From contig NZ_CP022113.1 in NCBI RefSeq assembly GCF_000730165.1, positions 62,001-126,000 of the forward strand: DNA of 64,000 nt, in the 5' to 3' direction. Below, piece by piece: positions 51,789-61,222 of this stretch. Position 1 is the stretch's first letter. Each line of letters begins with the position of its first letter. Source of the DNA: Nitrospirillum viridazoti CBAmc. GTDB taxonomy: Bacteria > Pseudomonadota > Alphaproteobacteria > Azospirillales > Azospirillaceae. Made by a program: the position numbers and the translations under genes. The notes under the pieces were generated by a model. That model saw only the letters and a program-made list of their open reading frames with translations. It was not told where the DNA came from and ran no database searches.

Positions 51789-53876
51789 TCAGCCTGTCGT
51801 CCAATACCCCGCCACCACCGGCCGGCCGCCCAAGGCGCCGGTGTGCTCGACTTCCGGTCCCAGGGGGATGCGGGCGCCGGCGCGGGCGAACACCGCCATT
51901 TCGTCCAGCGCCAGAGTCAGCGTGTGGGCACGCCCGCCTTCCAGCGCCGCGCCGTCGGGGAAACGGTGCCATTGCCCGGCGGGCAGGTAGACGGTAACGG
52001 TGCCCGCTGGGTTCAGGCAGGGGGCCACCAGCAGGTCGGGGCCGCAGAAGAACTGGTCTTCGAAGGCCCAGGCGGCGCGATCGTCGGGGCAGGCCAGCAC
52101 CATGGCGCGCTGCACCGGCAGGCCGGTGGCGGCGGCGGTTTCCATGACGGCGTGCAGGTAGGGGATCAGGCGATAGCGCAGCTTCAGGGCGGCCAGGGTC
52201 GCGGCCTCCGCCTCCGGCCCATAGGACCAGGGCTCCCGCGGGCCGATGCCGTGCAGGCGCATGTGGGCGGAGAAGACGGCCGCCTGCGCCCAGCGGACAT
52301 ACAGGACGGGGTCGCGCTGGTCGCGGTAGAAGCCGCCGACATCGGTGGCGTAGTAGGGCGCGCCGCTCAGGCCCCAGGACAGGCCGCCGCGCAAATTGCC
52401 CGCCATGCCTTCCCAATCCGCCTGCGGGTCGCCGCCCCACTGGGCGGGATAGCGCTGCGCCCCGATCCAGCTGGCGCGGGAGAACAGGAAAGGCCCGCTG
52501 GGGCAGTAGATCTGCGCGGCCTCATAGACGCAGCGGTTATAAAGGTGGGCATAGACATTGTGCAGGGCATGCCCGGTCTCGCCATTGCTGGCCAGCATGT
52601 CGGGTTCCACCTGCTCGCCGAAGTCCGCCTTGATCATGTCCACGCCGGCGTCGAACAACGGCTTGTGGCAGTCGCGCCAGTAGGCATAGGCGTCGGGATG
52701 GGTGAAGTCGATCAGGCCGCTGTCGGGCAGGGGGGTCAAGACGGGGCCGAAGGGTTCCAGGTCCCACTGATAGCGATAGGCCTCACCCGTGCGCCGGTCC
52801 TTGAGCAGCCAGCCCTTGGCAGCCAGTTCATCGAACAGGGGGTTGTTGACCGACACCAGCGGGTATTCCCAGGCGCAGATCTTGAAGTCCATGGCCTTCA
52901 GGGTCGCCAGCGTGGCGGCCGGGTCGCGGAAGCGCTTCGGATCCCATTCGAAGGCGAAACGGGTGTCGGTGTCCTGCCAGGCGCGGCCGTCGAAGGTGAT
53001 CGTGTCGCAGGGCATGCCCTTGGCCCGCACCTCCGTCGCCACCGCGATGACCTCCTCCGGCGTGCGGTAATAGGCCTTGGACAGGATGACGCCCAGGCTC
53101 CATAGCGGCGGCACCGGCGCCCGGCCGGTCAGGCCGGTGTATTGTTCCAGCAGGGCGGGGCCGTCGCCACCGGCGAACAGGAACAGGTCCAGGTGGTCAT
53201 CCTCCACCACCAGGCCGTAGGCGCGCTGCGACCAGGGGGCATAGCCCACGCCGTGGGTGACGGGGCTGGGCGTGTGCACCAGCAGGCCCCAGCCCTCGGG
53301 CGACCAGGCAAAGGGGGTGTTCTTGTAGGACCATTGGCCGTTGACGCCCAGCGCGTCCTCGTTGCGCGACCGCAGCAACTGCCCGCGATGGTCCAGTTGT
53401 CCCCACTTCTCCCCCAGGCCGTAGACGGGCTCGCCGGACCGTAGGTCCAGGCTGACGAACCAGGCGCCGTCCAATTTGGCGAAGGGCGGCAGACGGAACC
53501 GGCGGACGAAGTGCCCATCGCTGGGGGAGGACTGCACCACCCGGCCATCGGCCCGGGTGAGGGTGAAGGACAGGGGCGCGTGGTCCAGCGTCAGGATCAG
53601 GCCGCCGGCCGTGATCACGGTGCGATCGTCCTCCGCCTCCAGGGTGGGCGTCAGCGCCGCCGGCTCGGCCGCCAGCAGGCCATAGCCGCCGATAGCCCGT
53701 TCGCCGGTGCGCAGGCGGGCACCGAAGTCATGCAGGGTCAGCCACAGGGGCCCGGCGTCGGTTTCCAGCAGGACGGTGTCGCCCATCAGGCGGGCCTTGG
53801 CCGTCACGGTCACGGCGGGGATGCGGCCCCAATTGGGGGACGCCGCCGCGCCGACCATATCCTGCACCACGCTCAT
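51789..53876 (-). CDS. GH31 alpha-glycosidase, alpha-xylosidase (YicI)-like
   Basis: The enzyme has 695 residues from ATG 53876 (MSVVQDMVG); an ATG 14 codons upstream is an alternative. The nucleophile is Asp418 in IKADFGEQ, and the acid/base is Asp483 in QRYPAQWGGDPQADW. The KADFGE form, rather than the WxDMNE form of alpha-glucosidases, and the GLSGAPYYATDVGGF region are as in YicI-type alpha-xylosidases, so alpha-xylosides are the best guess. No signal peptide is seen, which implies a cytosolic role on imported oligosaccharides. It lies 126 bases after the AGE epimerase on the same strand. The GH74 fragment at the window start would release xylose-bearing oligosaccharides, but it is 50 kb away. 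Confidence 0.85.
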   Translation of the reverse strand: MSVVQDMVGAAASPNWGRIPAVTVTAKARLMGDTVLLETDAGPLWLTLHDFGARLRTGERAIGGYGLLAAEPAALTPTLEAEDDRTVITAGGLILTLDHAPLSFTLTRADGRVVQSSPSDGHFVRRFRLPPFAKLDGAWFVSLDLRSGEPVYGLGEKWGQLDHRGQLLRSRNEDALGVNGQWSYKNTPFAWSPEGWGLLVHTPSPVTHGVGYAPWSQRAYGLVVEDDHLDLFLFAGGDGPALLEQYTGLTGRAPVPPLWSLGVILSKAYYRTPEEVIAVATEVRAKGMPCDTITFDGRAWQDTDTRFAFEWDPKRFRDPAATLATLKAMDFKICAWEYPLVSVNNPLFDELAAKGWLLKDRRTGEAYRYQWDLEPFGPVLTPLPDSGLIDFTHPDAYAYWRDCHKPLFDAGVDMIKADFGEQVEPDMLASNGETGHALHNVYAHLYNRCVYEAAQIYCPSGPFLFSRASWIGAQRYPAQWGGDPQADWEGMAGNLRGGLSWGLSGAPYYATDVGGFYRDQRDPVLYVRWAQAAVFSAHMRLHGIGPREPWSYGPEAEAATLAALKLRYRLIPYLHAVMETAAATGLPVQRAMVLACPDDRAAWAFEDQFFCGPDLLVAPCLNPAGTVTVYLPAGQWHRFPDGAALEGGRAHTLTLALDEMAVFARAGARIPLGPEVEHTGALGGRPVVAGYWTTG

Positions 53877-54002
53877 GGCTCCGTTCCTCACTGCCGCCGG
53901 GTCATGAGGTAAGCCCATACCCCAATCGGCACCGGCGCTGCCAGGGTTTCCCCGCAGGGCCGGGACGCGTGAAACGGCCGTTCTGACGTCAGAACAAGGA
54001 CT

Positions 54003-55229
54003 TCAGCCTGGGTGTCCAATGGCGGCCAACGCCTGGTCCAGTTCCTGGATGGCGCAGACGATGTGGTAGAAGCTGCTGGCGGGTGCGGCCTCTTCGACGA
54101 AGGTGCCGTCCGGGTTCAGGCGGTCGCGCCACAGGCCCTTCACCGGCGTGTCGAAGTATTTCATCAGGCCGCGCCCGCCGTTGGCGGCCATGGTCCAGTA
54201 GGTGTCGCTGCGGTCGGCGTCGTCGCGGGTGGCCAGGGCGGCCAGCACGGCGCACTTGATGCGTTCGGTCTGCGGCCACAGGCGGGCGACGGGGTCGTGG
54301 GGGGTCAGGTCGTCCAGCAGGGCGTTCATGGCCACCCCGCGCGCCGGGTCCACGCCCGGCCCCTCGCCCACGGCGATCATGCGCCAGGCGGCGTCGGCGG
54401 CCGCTTTGCTGCCGGTCAGCGCCGCCCAGCGCAGCATCAGCCACGACCATTCGAACTGGTGTCCCGGCTCGACGATGCGGCCGGACGTGCCGGCCTGGGG
54501 CCGCCAGTCGCCGTCGAAGAACTCCTTCAGCCCGCCCATGTCGTCGTCGATGAAGCGGGTGAGCGCCAGGCCCACGATCTCTTCCGCCAGGTCGCGCCAG
54601 CCGCCGTCGCCGCCCTGCTCCATCCAGGCCAGCGATGCCTCCAGCATGTGCATGTGCGGGTTGGACAGCAGGGGCAGGGTGCGGGGATGGCTCTCCTCGA
54701 AGCCGCCCTGGGCGTGGTGCAGGGTGTCCAGCAGGCGCTGGCGCAGGGCCACGGCCATCTCCTCCGCCCTGCGGTTCTCCGGCGTGGCGCTCTGCGCGGC
54801 GGCGAGCGCGAACAGGGCGAAGGCCTGGTCGTACAGCACCACGGTATCGTCCAGGGCGGTGCCGTCCGGCGCCACCTTGGTGCGGAACAGGCCGTCGGGT
54901 CGGCGGTAATGGTTCAGGAAGAAGGTCAGGCCATGCTCCGCCGCCTCGCGCACCGGGCCGTTCCATCCGGACTTGGCGGCGACGGAATAGGAATAGACCT
55001 GGCGGGCCTGCACCCGGGCGCGGCGGGCATCGTTGGTCGGCTTGCCGTCCAGGCCCAGCTTCTCATGGAAGCCGCCATTCACCCGGTCCGCCCCCACCTC
55101 CCACCACAGGGGGTAGGCTTGCTCCACCAGCCAGGCCTTAAGCTGGCCACGCACCGCGGCGGCGTCGGCCACGGCACCGGTGGGGGTGGAGTTGGGGGTG
55201 ATGGAGGATTGGACAGCCGCGTGCATCAT
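54003..55229 (-). CDS. N-acylglucosamine 2-epimerase (AGE)-family sugar isomerase
   Basis: The 408-residue protein is an (alpha/alpha)6-barrel isomerase. Family features include GGFHEKLGLDG near residue 52, RRARVQARQVYSYS near 70, YDQAFALFALA, NPHMHMLEASLAWME near 192 with the catalytic His pair, and EPGHQFEWSWLMLRWA near 250 with the second catalytic His. The RXXQARXXYS and GHQFEW motifs are closest to the AGE/mannose isomerase/cellobiose epimerase superfamily. The start codon is one of two adjacent ATGs (55229 or 55226). It precedes the GH31 gene, so both probably act in the breakdown of the same oligosaccharide. Confidence 0.87.
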   Translation of the reverse strand: MMHAAVQSSITPNSTPTGAVADAAAVRGQLKAWLVEQAYPLWWEVGADRVNGGFHEKLGLDGKPTNDARRARVQARQVYSYSVAAKSGWNGPVREAAEHGLTFFLNHYRRPDGLFRTKVAPDGTALDDTVVLYDQAFALFALAAAQSATPENRRAEEMAVALRQRLLDTLHHAQGGFEESHPRTLPLLSNPHMHMLEASLAWMEQGGDGGWRDLAEEIVGLALTRFIDDDMGGLKEFFDGDWRPQAGTSGRIVEPGHQFEWSWLMLRWAALTGSKAAADAAWRMIAVGEGPGVDPARGVAMNALLDDLTPHDPVARLWPQTERIKCAVLAALATRDDADRSDTYWTMAANGGRGLMKYFDTPVKGLWRDRLNPDGTFVEEAAPASSFYHIVCAIQELDQALAAIGHPG

Positions 55230-55439
55230 GGTTCGCTTTCCGGTCCGGCCTTGGGGGGAAGAATTGAGGGTGACCATAAAAGCGCTGCTGCCTGCCGGCC
55301 AGTGCCAAGGCCGTGACTGGCCGTAATATTTCGGTGACCGATGAGTCTGACCGTCCCCGGCCCGGCATGCCTCATGGGATACAGGGATTCGCCACGGAGA
55401 ACCGTAAACAGCACGGCGGCTCAAGTGGGGAGTTCTAGC

Positions 55440-55652
55440 ATGACACGACGGGCGTCCAAGAACGTCTTCGCTGGCATGGCGATCTGCGGGATGGTCGGCG
55501 CGGTTGTCATGATGCGGATCATCGAAAAGCCGGTTCTCTTCCGCTGGCTCATATCCGGCGCGCTGATCTGTTCGGCCCTTGTCCTTTTGACCCGGGTGGT
55601 TTCGAGGGCACTCAAAAGGCGTGCCGATAAGAAAACGGCCCAGGTCCAGTGA
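55440..55652 (+). CDS. Small two-span membrane protein
   Basis: The protein has 70 residues from ATG 55440 with GTGGGGAG upstream; a longer frame from 55341 is not supported. Two hydrophobic segments (about residues 8-24, VFAGMAICGMVGAVVMM, and 33-51, WLISGALICSALVLLTRVV) are followed by a basic tail (SRALKRRADKKTAQVQ). No family is recognised. Its stop codon lies inside the terminator stem of the convergent RND operon, so the two transcripts overlap at their ends. Confidence 0.55.
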   Translation: MTRRASKNVFAGMAICGMVGAVVMMRIIEKPVLFRWLISGALICSALVLLTRVVSRALKRRADKKTAQVQ

Positions 55653-55664
55653 AGGACCTGGGCC
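55637..55664 (-). terminator. Terminator of the RND operon, overlapping the small gene's 3' end
   Basis: A perfect 11-bp stem, GGCCCAGGTCC (55637-55647) with GGACCTGGGCC (55654-55664), has a 6-nt loop. Read leftward it is followed by GTTTTCTTAT, a proper U-tract, 49 bases past the permease stop. Read rightward no U-tract follows. Confidence 0.8.
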
Positions 55665-55712
55665 GCATCGTAACCGCCGCCTGTAGGGGGGAGAGGAAGG
55701 CGGCGGGTGCGA

Positions 55713-58700
55713 TCACTCGGCGGCGTGCTGCGCCGCGTGGCCGTTGATGGCCGGCTGGTCCAGCTTCTCGTGGGTGATCAGCTTGCCGCCCGCCAGCTTG
55801 CGCAGCAGGACGTAGAACACCGGCGTCAGGCCCAGGCCGAAGAAGGTCACGCCCAGCATGCCGAAGAACACGGCGACGCCCATGGCATGGCGCATTTCGG
55901 CACCCGGCCCCGTCGACATCACCAGGGGCACCACACCCATGATGAAGGCGATGGAGGTCATCAGGATGGGACGCAGACGCAGGCGGCTGGCCTCGATCGC
56001 GGCCTGGACGGGGGTTTTGCCGTGGATTTCCAGTTCACGGGCGAACTCCACGATCAGGATGGCGTTCTTGGCCGACAAGCCCACCAGCACCATGAAGCCG
56101 ATCTGGGTGAAGATGTTGTTGTCACTGCCCGTCAGCCACAGGCCGGCCAGGGCCGACATCAGGCTCATGGGCACGATCAGCAGGATGGCCAGCGGCAGGG
56201 TCAGGCTCTCGTACTGGGCGGCCAGCACCAGGAAGACCAGCAGCACGCTGATGGGGAACACCCACAGGGCGGAGTTGCCGGCCAGGATCTGCTGATAGGT
56301 CAGGTCCGTCCATTCCAGCTTGATCCCCCGGGGCAGGACCTCATGCGCGATCCGCTCCGCGGCGGCCTGGGCCTGGTTGGTGGAATAGCCGGGGGCCGGG
56401 CCGCTGTTGATGTCGGCGGCGGTGTAGCCGTTGTAGCGCACCACCATTTCCGGACCATAGGTCGGGCTGACGCTGACCAGCGACGACAGCGGCACCATCA
56501 TCCCCTGGGCGTTGCGGGTCTTCAGCAGGCCGATGTCGTCGGCATGGGCGCGGAACGGGGCGTCCGCCTGCACCCGCACCTGGTAGACGCGGCCGAAGCT
56601 GTTGAAGTCGTTGACGTACAGCGAACCCAGATAGATCTGCATGGTGTCGAAGACGTCGTTGACCGACACGCCCAGCTGCTTGGCCTTCACCCGGTCCAGG
56701 TCCACGTTCAGCTGCGGAACGTTGATCTGGTAGCTGGAGAACGTCGGCCCCAGTTCCGGCGTCTTCATGGCCTTGGCGATGAAGTCGTTGGAGGCCTTGG
56801 CCATGGCCTCGTACCCCAGGGCGCCGGTATCCTCAAGCTGCAGCTTGAAACCGCCCAGGGTGCCCAGGCCCATGACGGGCGGGGGCGGGAAGACGGCGAT
56901 GTAGGCGTCCTTGATGCCCGCGTATTCCTTGCGCAGGTTGGCGGCGATCTCGGCGGCCGAGATGTGGCCGGGACGATCGTCGTAATGTTCCAGCGGCACG
57001 AAGACGATGCCGGCGCTGGAGCTGTTGGTGAAGCCGTTGACCGACAGGCCGGGGAACGAGACAGCATGGGTCACGCCCGGCTGCTTCATCGCGATCTCCG
57101 ACATCTTGCGGATGACCTCCTCCGTGCGGTCCAGCGAGGCGCCGTTGGGCAGCTGGGCGAAGGTCACCAGGTATTCCTTGTCCTGGGCGGGCACGAAGCC
57201 GCCGGGCACGGTGTTACCCAGGAAGACGGTGGCACCCAGCAGGGCGACATAAATGCCGACCATGATGCCCTTGTGTCGGATGACGCCGCCCACGCTGTTG
57301 CCATAGGCCTGGGACCCACGGTGGAACACCTTGTTGAAGCCCCGGAAGAAGGGGCCCAGCACGGTGTTCATGCCACGCGTCAGCCAATCCTGGCCGTCAT
57401 GATGACCCTTCAGCAGCAGGGCCGCCAGGGCGGGGGACATGGTCAGCGAGTTGAAGGCGGAGATGACGGTGGAGATCGCGATGGTCATCGCGAACTGCTT
57501 GTAGAACTGGCCGGTCAGGCCGCTCATGGCCGCCAGCGGCACGAACACGGCCACCAGGGTCAGGGCGATGGCGATGATGGGACCGCTGACCTCGCGCATG
57601 GCCTGATAGGTCGCTTCCTTGGGCGACAGCCCCGCCTCGATGTTGCGCTCGACGTTTTCCACCACGACGATGGCGTCGTCGACCACGATGCCGATGGCCA
57701 GCACCATGCCGAACAGCGACAGCGCGTTGATGGAATAACCGAAGGCCAGCAGCAGGGCGAAGGTGCCGACGATGGAGACGGGCACCGCCAGCAACGGGAT
57801 GATGGACGCCCGCCAGGTCTGCAGGAAGACGATGACCACGATCACCACCAGGGTGATGGCTTCCAGCAGGGTATGGATCACCGCGTTGATGCTGGCGCGG
57901 ACGAACTGCGTCGGGTCATAGACGATGCGGTATTCCACGCCGGGGGGCATGTCGGTGGCCAGTTCCGCCATGGTCTTGCGGACCTCATCGGAAATGGCCA
58001 GCGAGTTGGCGCCGGGCGACTGGTTGATGGCCATGGCCACGGCCGGCTTGTTGTCCAGCAGGGCGCGCAGGCCGTATTCCGAGGCGGCCAGCTCAATGCG
58101 GGCCACGTCGCGCAGGTAAGTCACGCCGCCGTCGGCCGTGGTCTGCAGGATGATGTCGCCGAACTCCGCTTCCGTCTTCAGACGGCCGCGGGCGTTGACC
58201 GACAGCTGCAGCGGCACGCCCTTCACCGACGGGGACGAGCCAATGACGCCCGCTGCCACCTGGACGTTCTGGTCACGGATGGCCGCCACCACGTCCTCGG
58301 CGGTCAGGTTGCGCTGGGCCACCTTCTGCGGGTCCAGCCAGACGCGCATGGAATAGTCGCCCGAACCCCAGACCTGCACCTGGCCCACGCCCTGGATGCG
58401 TTCCAGCCTGTCCTTCACGTTCAGGACGGCGTAGTTGCGCAGATAGGTCATGTCATAGCGGTCGTTGGGCGAGATCAGGTGCACCACCATGGTCAGGGTG
58501 GGGGAGCTCTTGATCGTCGTGACACCCAGGCGCTGCACGTCCTCCGGCAGGCGGGGCAGCGCCTGCGAGACGCGGTTCTGCACCATCTGCTGGGCCAGGT
58601 CGGGGTTGGTGCCCAGCTTGAAGGTGACCGTCACCGCCAGATTGCCGTCGCTGTTGGCCTGCGACTGCATGTACAGCATGTTCTCGACGCCGTTGATCTG

Positions 58701-58907
58701 CTCTTCCAGCGGCGCCGCGACGGCTTCGGCGATGACCTTGGGGTTGGCGCCCGGGTATTGGGCGTGCACCACCACGGTGGCGGGCACCACCTCGGGATAT
58801 TCCGAGATGGGCAGTTGGAACACGGATATCAGGCCGGCCACGAAAATGGCCACCGACAGCACGCCGGCGAAAATCGGCCTATCAATGAAGAAACGGGAGA
58901 TGTTCAT
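55713..58907 (-). CDS. RND multidrug efflux permease (HAE1, MexF-like)
   Basis: The 1,064-residue inner-membrane pump starts with MNISRFFIDRPIFAGVLSV and carries the QFNG-type early motif EYPEVVPATVVVHAQYPGANP, as MexF does. The proton-relay Asp410/Asp411 are in GIVVDDAIVVVENVERN, within TM4. Two large periplasmic loops and twelve membrane segments are present, and the length is typical. It would export hydrophobic drugs or metabolites with the adaptor encoded just upstream (52-base gap). No outer-membrane channel gene is in the operon. The transcript ends at the terminator at 55637-55664. Confidence 0.95.
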   Translation of the reverse strand: MNISRFFIDRPIFAGVLSVAIFVAGLISVFQLPISEYPEVVPATVVVHAQYPGANPKVIAEAVAAPLEEQINGVENMLYMQSQANSDGNLAVTVTFKLGTNPDLAQQMVQNRVSQALPRLPEDVQRLGVTTIKSSPTLTMVVHLISPNDRYDMTYLRNYAVLNVKDRLERIQGVGQVQVWGSGDYSMRVWLDPQKVAQRNLTAEDVVAAIRDQNVQVAAGVIGSSPSVKGVPLQLSVNARGRLKTEAEFGDIILQTTADGGVTYLRDVARIELAASEYGLRALLDNKPAVAMAINQSPGANSLAISDEVRKTMAELATDMPPGVEYRIVYDPTQFVRASINAVIHTLLEAITLVVIVVIVFLQTWRASIIPLLAVPVSIVGTFALLLAFGYSINALSLFGMVLAIGIVVDDAIVVVENVERNIEAGLSPKEATYQAMREVSGPIIAIALTLVAVFVPLAAMSGLTGQFYKQFAMTIAISTVISAFNSLTMSPALAALLLKGHHDGQDWLTRGMNTVLGPFFRGFNKVFHRGSQAYGNSVGGVIRHKGIMVGIYVALLGATVFLGNTVPGGFVPAQDKEYLVTFAQLPNGASLDRTEEVIRKMSEIAMKQPGVTHAVSFPGLSVNGFTNSSSAGIVFVPLEHYDDRPGHISAAEIAANLRKEYAGIKDAYIAVFPPPPVMGLGTLGGFKLQLEDTGALGYEAMAKASNDFIAKAMKTPELGPTFSSYQINVPQLNVDLDRVKAKQLGVSVNDVFDTMQIYLGSLYVNDFNSFGRVYQVRVQADAPFRAHADDIGLLKTRNAQGMMVPLSSLVSVSPTYGPEMVVRYNGYTAADINSGPAPGYSTNQAQAAAERIAHEVLPRGIKLEWTDLTYQQILAGNSALWVFPISVLLVFLVLAAQYESLTLPLAILLIVPMSLMSALAGLWLTGSDNNIFTQIGFMVLVGLSAKNAILIVEFARELEIHGKTPVQAAIEASRLRLRPILMTSIAFIMGVVPLVMSTGPGAEMRHAMGVAVFFGMLGVTFFGLGLTPVFYVLLRKLAGGKLITHEKLDQPAINGHAAQHAAE

Positions 58908-58959
58908 GGCTGTTCTCTAAGGGAACGGGCGTTCATCCAGGCACCTCGGGGGTTGCGCC

Positions 58960-60153
58960 TCACAGGGCGGAACCGGCGGCGGTCTGCCGGGTCTGGGTGG
59001 CGGGGTTCTCGCCCGCCATGGCGACGTTCTTGGGCTTCACCGCGTCGCCGGGGCGGGCGAACTGCACGCCGTTGACGACGATGCGCTCCCCGGCCTTCAG
59101 GCCCTTGGTGATGACGCGCAGGCCGTCCTGCATGCCGCCCAGGGCGACCTCGCGGTAGGCGACCTTGTTGTCGTCGCCGACCACCAGGACGTACTTCTTG
59201 TCCTGGTCGGTGCCGATGGCGCGATCGTCCACCAGCAGCGCCTCATGCGGGCTGCTGCCGCCCACCTTGATGCGAGCGTACAGGCCGGGAACCAGCAGGC
59301 CGTCCGCGTTGTCGAACTTGGCGCGTACGCGGATGGTGCCGGACACGGTGTCCAGGTGGTTGTCCACATGCTCCACCGAACCGGTCCGGGAATAGCCGTC
59401 CTCGGTGGCGAGGCCCAGCTGCACCGGCGCGGTGCCGTCCTTCACGCTGGCGATGTAGCGCAGGTAGGTCTGCTCATCCACGTCGAAGGAGGCATAGATG
59501 GGCGAGACGGAGACCAGCGTGGTCAGGGGCACGCTGGCGGCACCAGCGGCCACGATGTTGCCCACCGTGATCTCCGCCCGGGAAACGCGGCCGTCCACCG
59601 GCGCCACCACGCGGGTATAGCTGAGGTTCAGGCGCGCCACCTCCAGCGCCGCCTCGGCCGCCTTCACGTCGGCGGCGGCGGTGCGGGCGGTGTTCTCGCG
59701 ATCGTCCAGGTCCCGCTGGGGGATGGCGTTGCTGGTGATCAGCTTGCGGGCGCGCTCCAGGTCCGTGGTGGCGAAACGCAGGCGCGACTGCGCCGACGCC
59801 AGCGCCGCCTCCGCCCGGTCAACCTCCGCCTGGAAGGGGCGGGGATCGATGGTGAACAGCAGATCGCCCTTCTTCACCAGGGCGCCATTCTTGAAGTTCA
59901 CGGCCACGATGGGGCCGGAGATCTGCGGACGGATGTCCACATGCTCCACGGCCTCCAACCGGCCGGAATAGCTCTGCCAGTCGACGACGGTGCGGGCCAG
60001 CACCGGGGCCACGTCCACCTCGGCCGCCGGCGGGGCGGCGGGGGTGGAGGCGGCCTGGGCGCCGGAGGGGCCGTGCAGGAAAAAGCCGCCGATGGCGACC
60101 AGGGCGACGCCGGCGGCCAGCGCCAGCACCAGCTTCGTGCGCGTGTTGGACAT
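58960..60153 (-). CDS. RND periplasmic adaptor (MexE/AcrA-like)
   Basis: The adaptor has 397 residues from ATG 60153, preceded by AAGGAG. An N-terminal membrane/signal segment (about 6-30) is followed by the lipoyl half motif (IRPQISGPIVAVNFKNGALVKKG), a helical hairpin (about 100-170), the second half (YTRVVAPVDGRVSRAEI) and a beta-barrel and membrane-proximal domain ending near residue 380. These are the AcrA/MexE features. It partners the permease downstream and is 35 bases after the hydrolase-fold gene. Confidence 0.93.
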   Translation of the reverse strand: MSNTRTKLVLALAAGVALVAIGGFFLHGPSGAQAASTPAAPPAAEVDVAPVLARTVVDWQSYSGRLEAVEHVDIRPQISGPIVAVNFKNGALVKKGDLLFTIDPRPFQAEVDRAEAALASAQSRLRFATTDLERARKLITSNAIPQRDLDDRENTARTAAADVKAAEAALEVARLNLSYTRVVAPVDGRVSRAEITVGNIVAAGAASVPLTTLVSVSPIYASFDVDEQTYLRYIASVKDGTAPVQLGLATEDGYSRTGSVEHVDNHLDTVSGTIRVRAKFDNADGLLVPGLYARIKVGGSSPHEALLVDDRAIGTDQDKKYVLVVGDDNKVAYREVALGGMQDGLRVITKGLKAGERIVVNGVQFARPGDAVKPKNVAMAGENPATQTRQTAAGSAL

Positions 60154-60188
60154 GGAATGATACTCCTTGAGACGGCGTTGGCGGGGCG

Positions 60189-61025
60189 TTACAGGCGACG
60201 CCCGAGGAAGTTGGCGACGGCCGCCAGGGCCGCAGGATTGGCGGCCAGGTCGGCATGGGAAACGCGGGGGAAACGGGTCACCTCGGTGGGCACGCCGGCC
60301 CCGATCAGTTGACCCGCGTACTTCTCGGCCTCGACGTGCAGCACGTCGTTCTGGGCCGTGACGATCAGCGCCGGGGGCAGGCCGGCCAGGCGCCGGGACT
60401 CCAGCGGCGCCGCATAGGGATGCAGGCGCTGCGCCGCTTCCGGCAGATAGGCGCGGTAGCATTTGGCGCAGTCGGCGATGGTGATGTCCGAACTCAGCAG
60501 CGTCTCGTCCCCCACCCGGGTCAGGCTGGGGTCCAGCATGGGGCCGATCAGCACCTGCGCCTTCAGCGGCACGTCACCCTGGTCACGGGCGATGAAGGTC
60601 AGCGAGGCGACGATGTGCCCGCCGGCGTCGTACCCGGCCACGCCCAGGCGGTTGGCGGCGCCGCCGAAGTCCTTGGCGTGTTCGGTGGCCCACAAGGCGG
60701 CGCGGTAGGCATCGCCGGGGGCGGCGGGGAAGGGGTGGGCCGGGGCCAGGGAATAGCCCACGGAGATGACGAAGGCGGGCGTATGCGTGGCGATGAAGCG
60801 CGCCGCCGGATCGGCATCGTCCAGCCCGCCCTTGGTGAAGCCGCCGCCGTGGAACACCAGCACGACCGGCAGCGAAGGCCGCAGGGTCTTGCGCGCCACG
60901 GCCGGACGGTACAGGCGCAAGGTCACCTCCTGGGCATAGCCCGGGATGCGCGTCTCGCACACGGTCACCTCATCCGGGCCGCTGGTGGTTGTTTCACAGG
61001 GATTATGGCGCGATGGCCTGGACAT
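60189..61025 (-). CDS. Alpha/beta hydrolase-fold protein with Asp at the nucleophile position
   Basis: The 278-residue protein is of the hormone-sensitive-lipase type: oxyanion motif FHGGGFTKGG near residues 59-68 and Ser/Asp/His-type C-terminal loops (TAQNDVLHVEAEKY, RVSHADLA). However, the nucleophile elbow reads VAGYDAGGHI, with Asp133 where the family has Ser (GDSAGG). Either it is not an esterase, or it uses Asp as haloalkane dehalogenases and epoxide hydrolases do. It opens the RND operon. AGGAGGG lies about 20 bases before the ATG, which is far, so the start is tentative. A role in changing or sensing the pump's substrate is inference. Confidence 0.78.
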   Translation of the reverse strand: MSRPSRHNPCETTTSGPDEVTVCETRIPGYAQEVTLRLYRPAVARKTLRPSLPVVLVFHGGGFTKGGLDDADPAARFIATHTPAFVISVGYSLAPAHPFPAAPGDAYRAALWATEHAKDFGGAANRLGVAGYDAGGHIVASLTFIARDQGDVPLKAQVLIGPMLDPSLTRVGDETLLSSDITIADCAKCYRAYLPEAAQRLHPYAAPLESRRLAGLPPALIVTAQNDVLHVEAEKYAGQLIGAGVPTEVTRFPRVSHADLAANPAALAAVANFLGRRL

Positions 61026-61161
61026 TTCACATGGACGCGGGTGCGTCCCTCCTGGTTATGACAGGGTGGACTGTATGAGGGGTGTTGCGGCGAATAAATC
61101 AGTGTTTCGCTGCTACACAATTCGGATTGGCAGAACAATCGTGCCGGGCGGAGACGGCAAC

Positions 61162-61191
61162 GCGTACCGCGGCTGGTGCGCCGCGGTACGC
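61162..61191. terminator. 12-bp GC hairpin after the small membrane gene
   Basis: GCGTACCGCGGC (61162-61173) and GCCGCGGTACGC (61180-61191) pair perfectly across a 6-nt loop. It is downstream of the leftward gene ending at 61223 and upstream of the RND operon start. No U-tract is seen on either strand. Confidence 0.5.
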
Positions 61192-61222
61192 ATGAGGGCG
61201 GATCGTCAGAAGTGGGCGGTGC

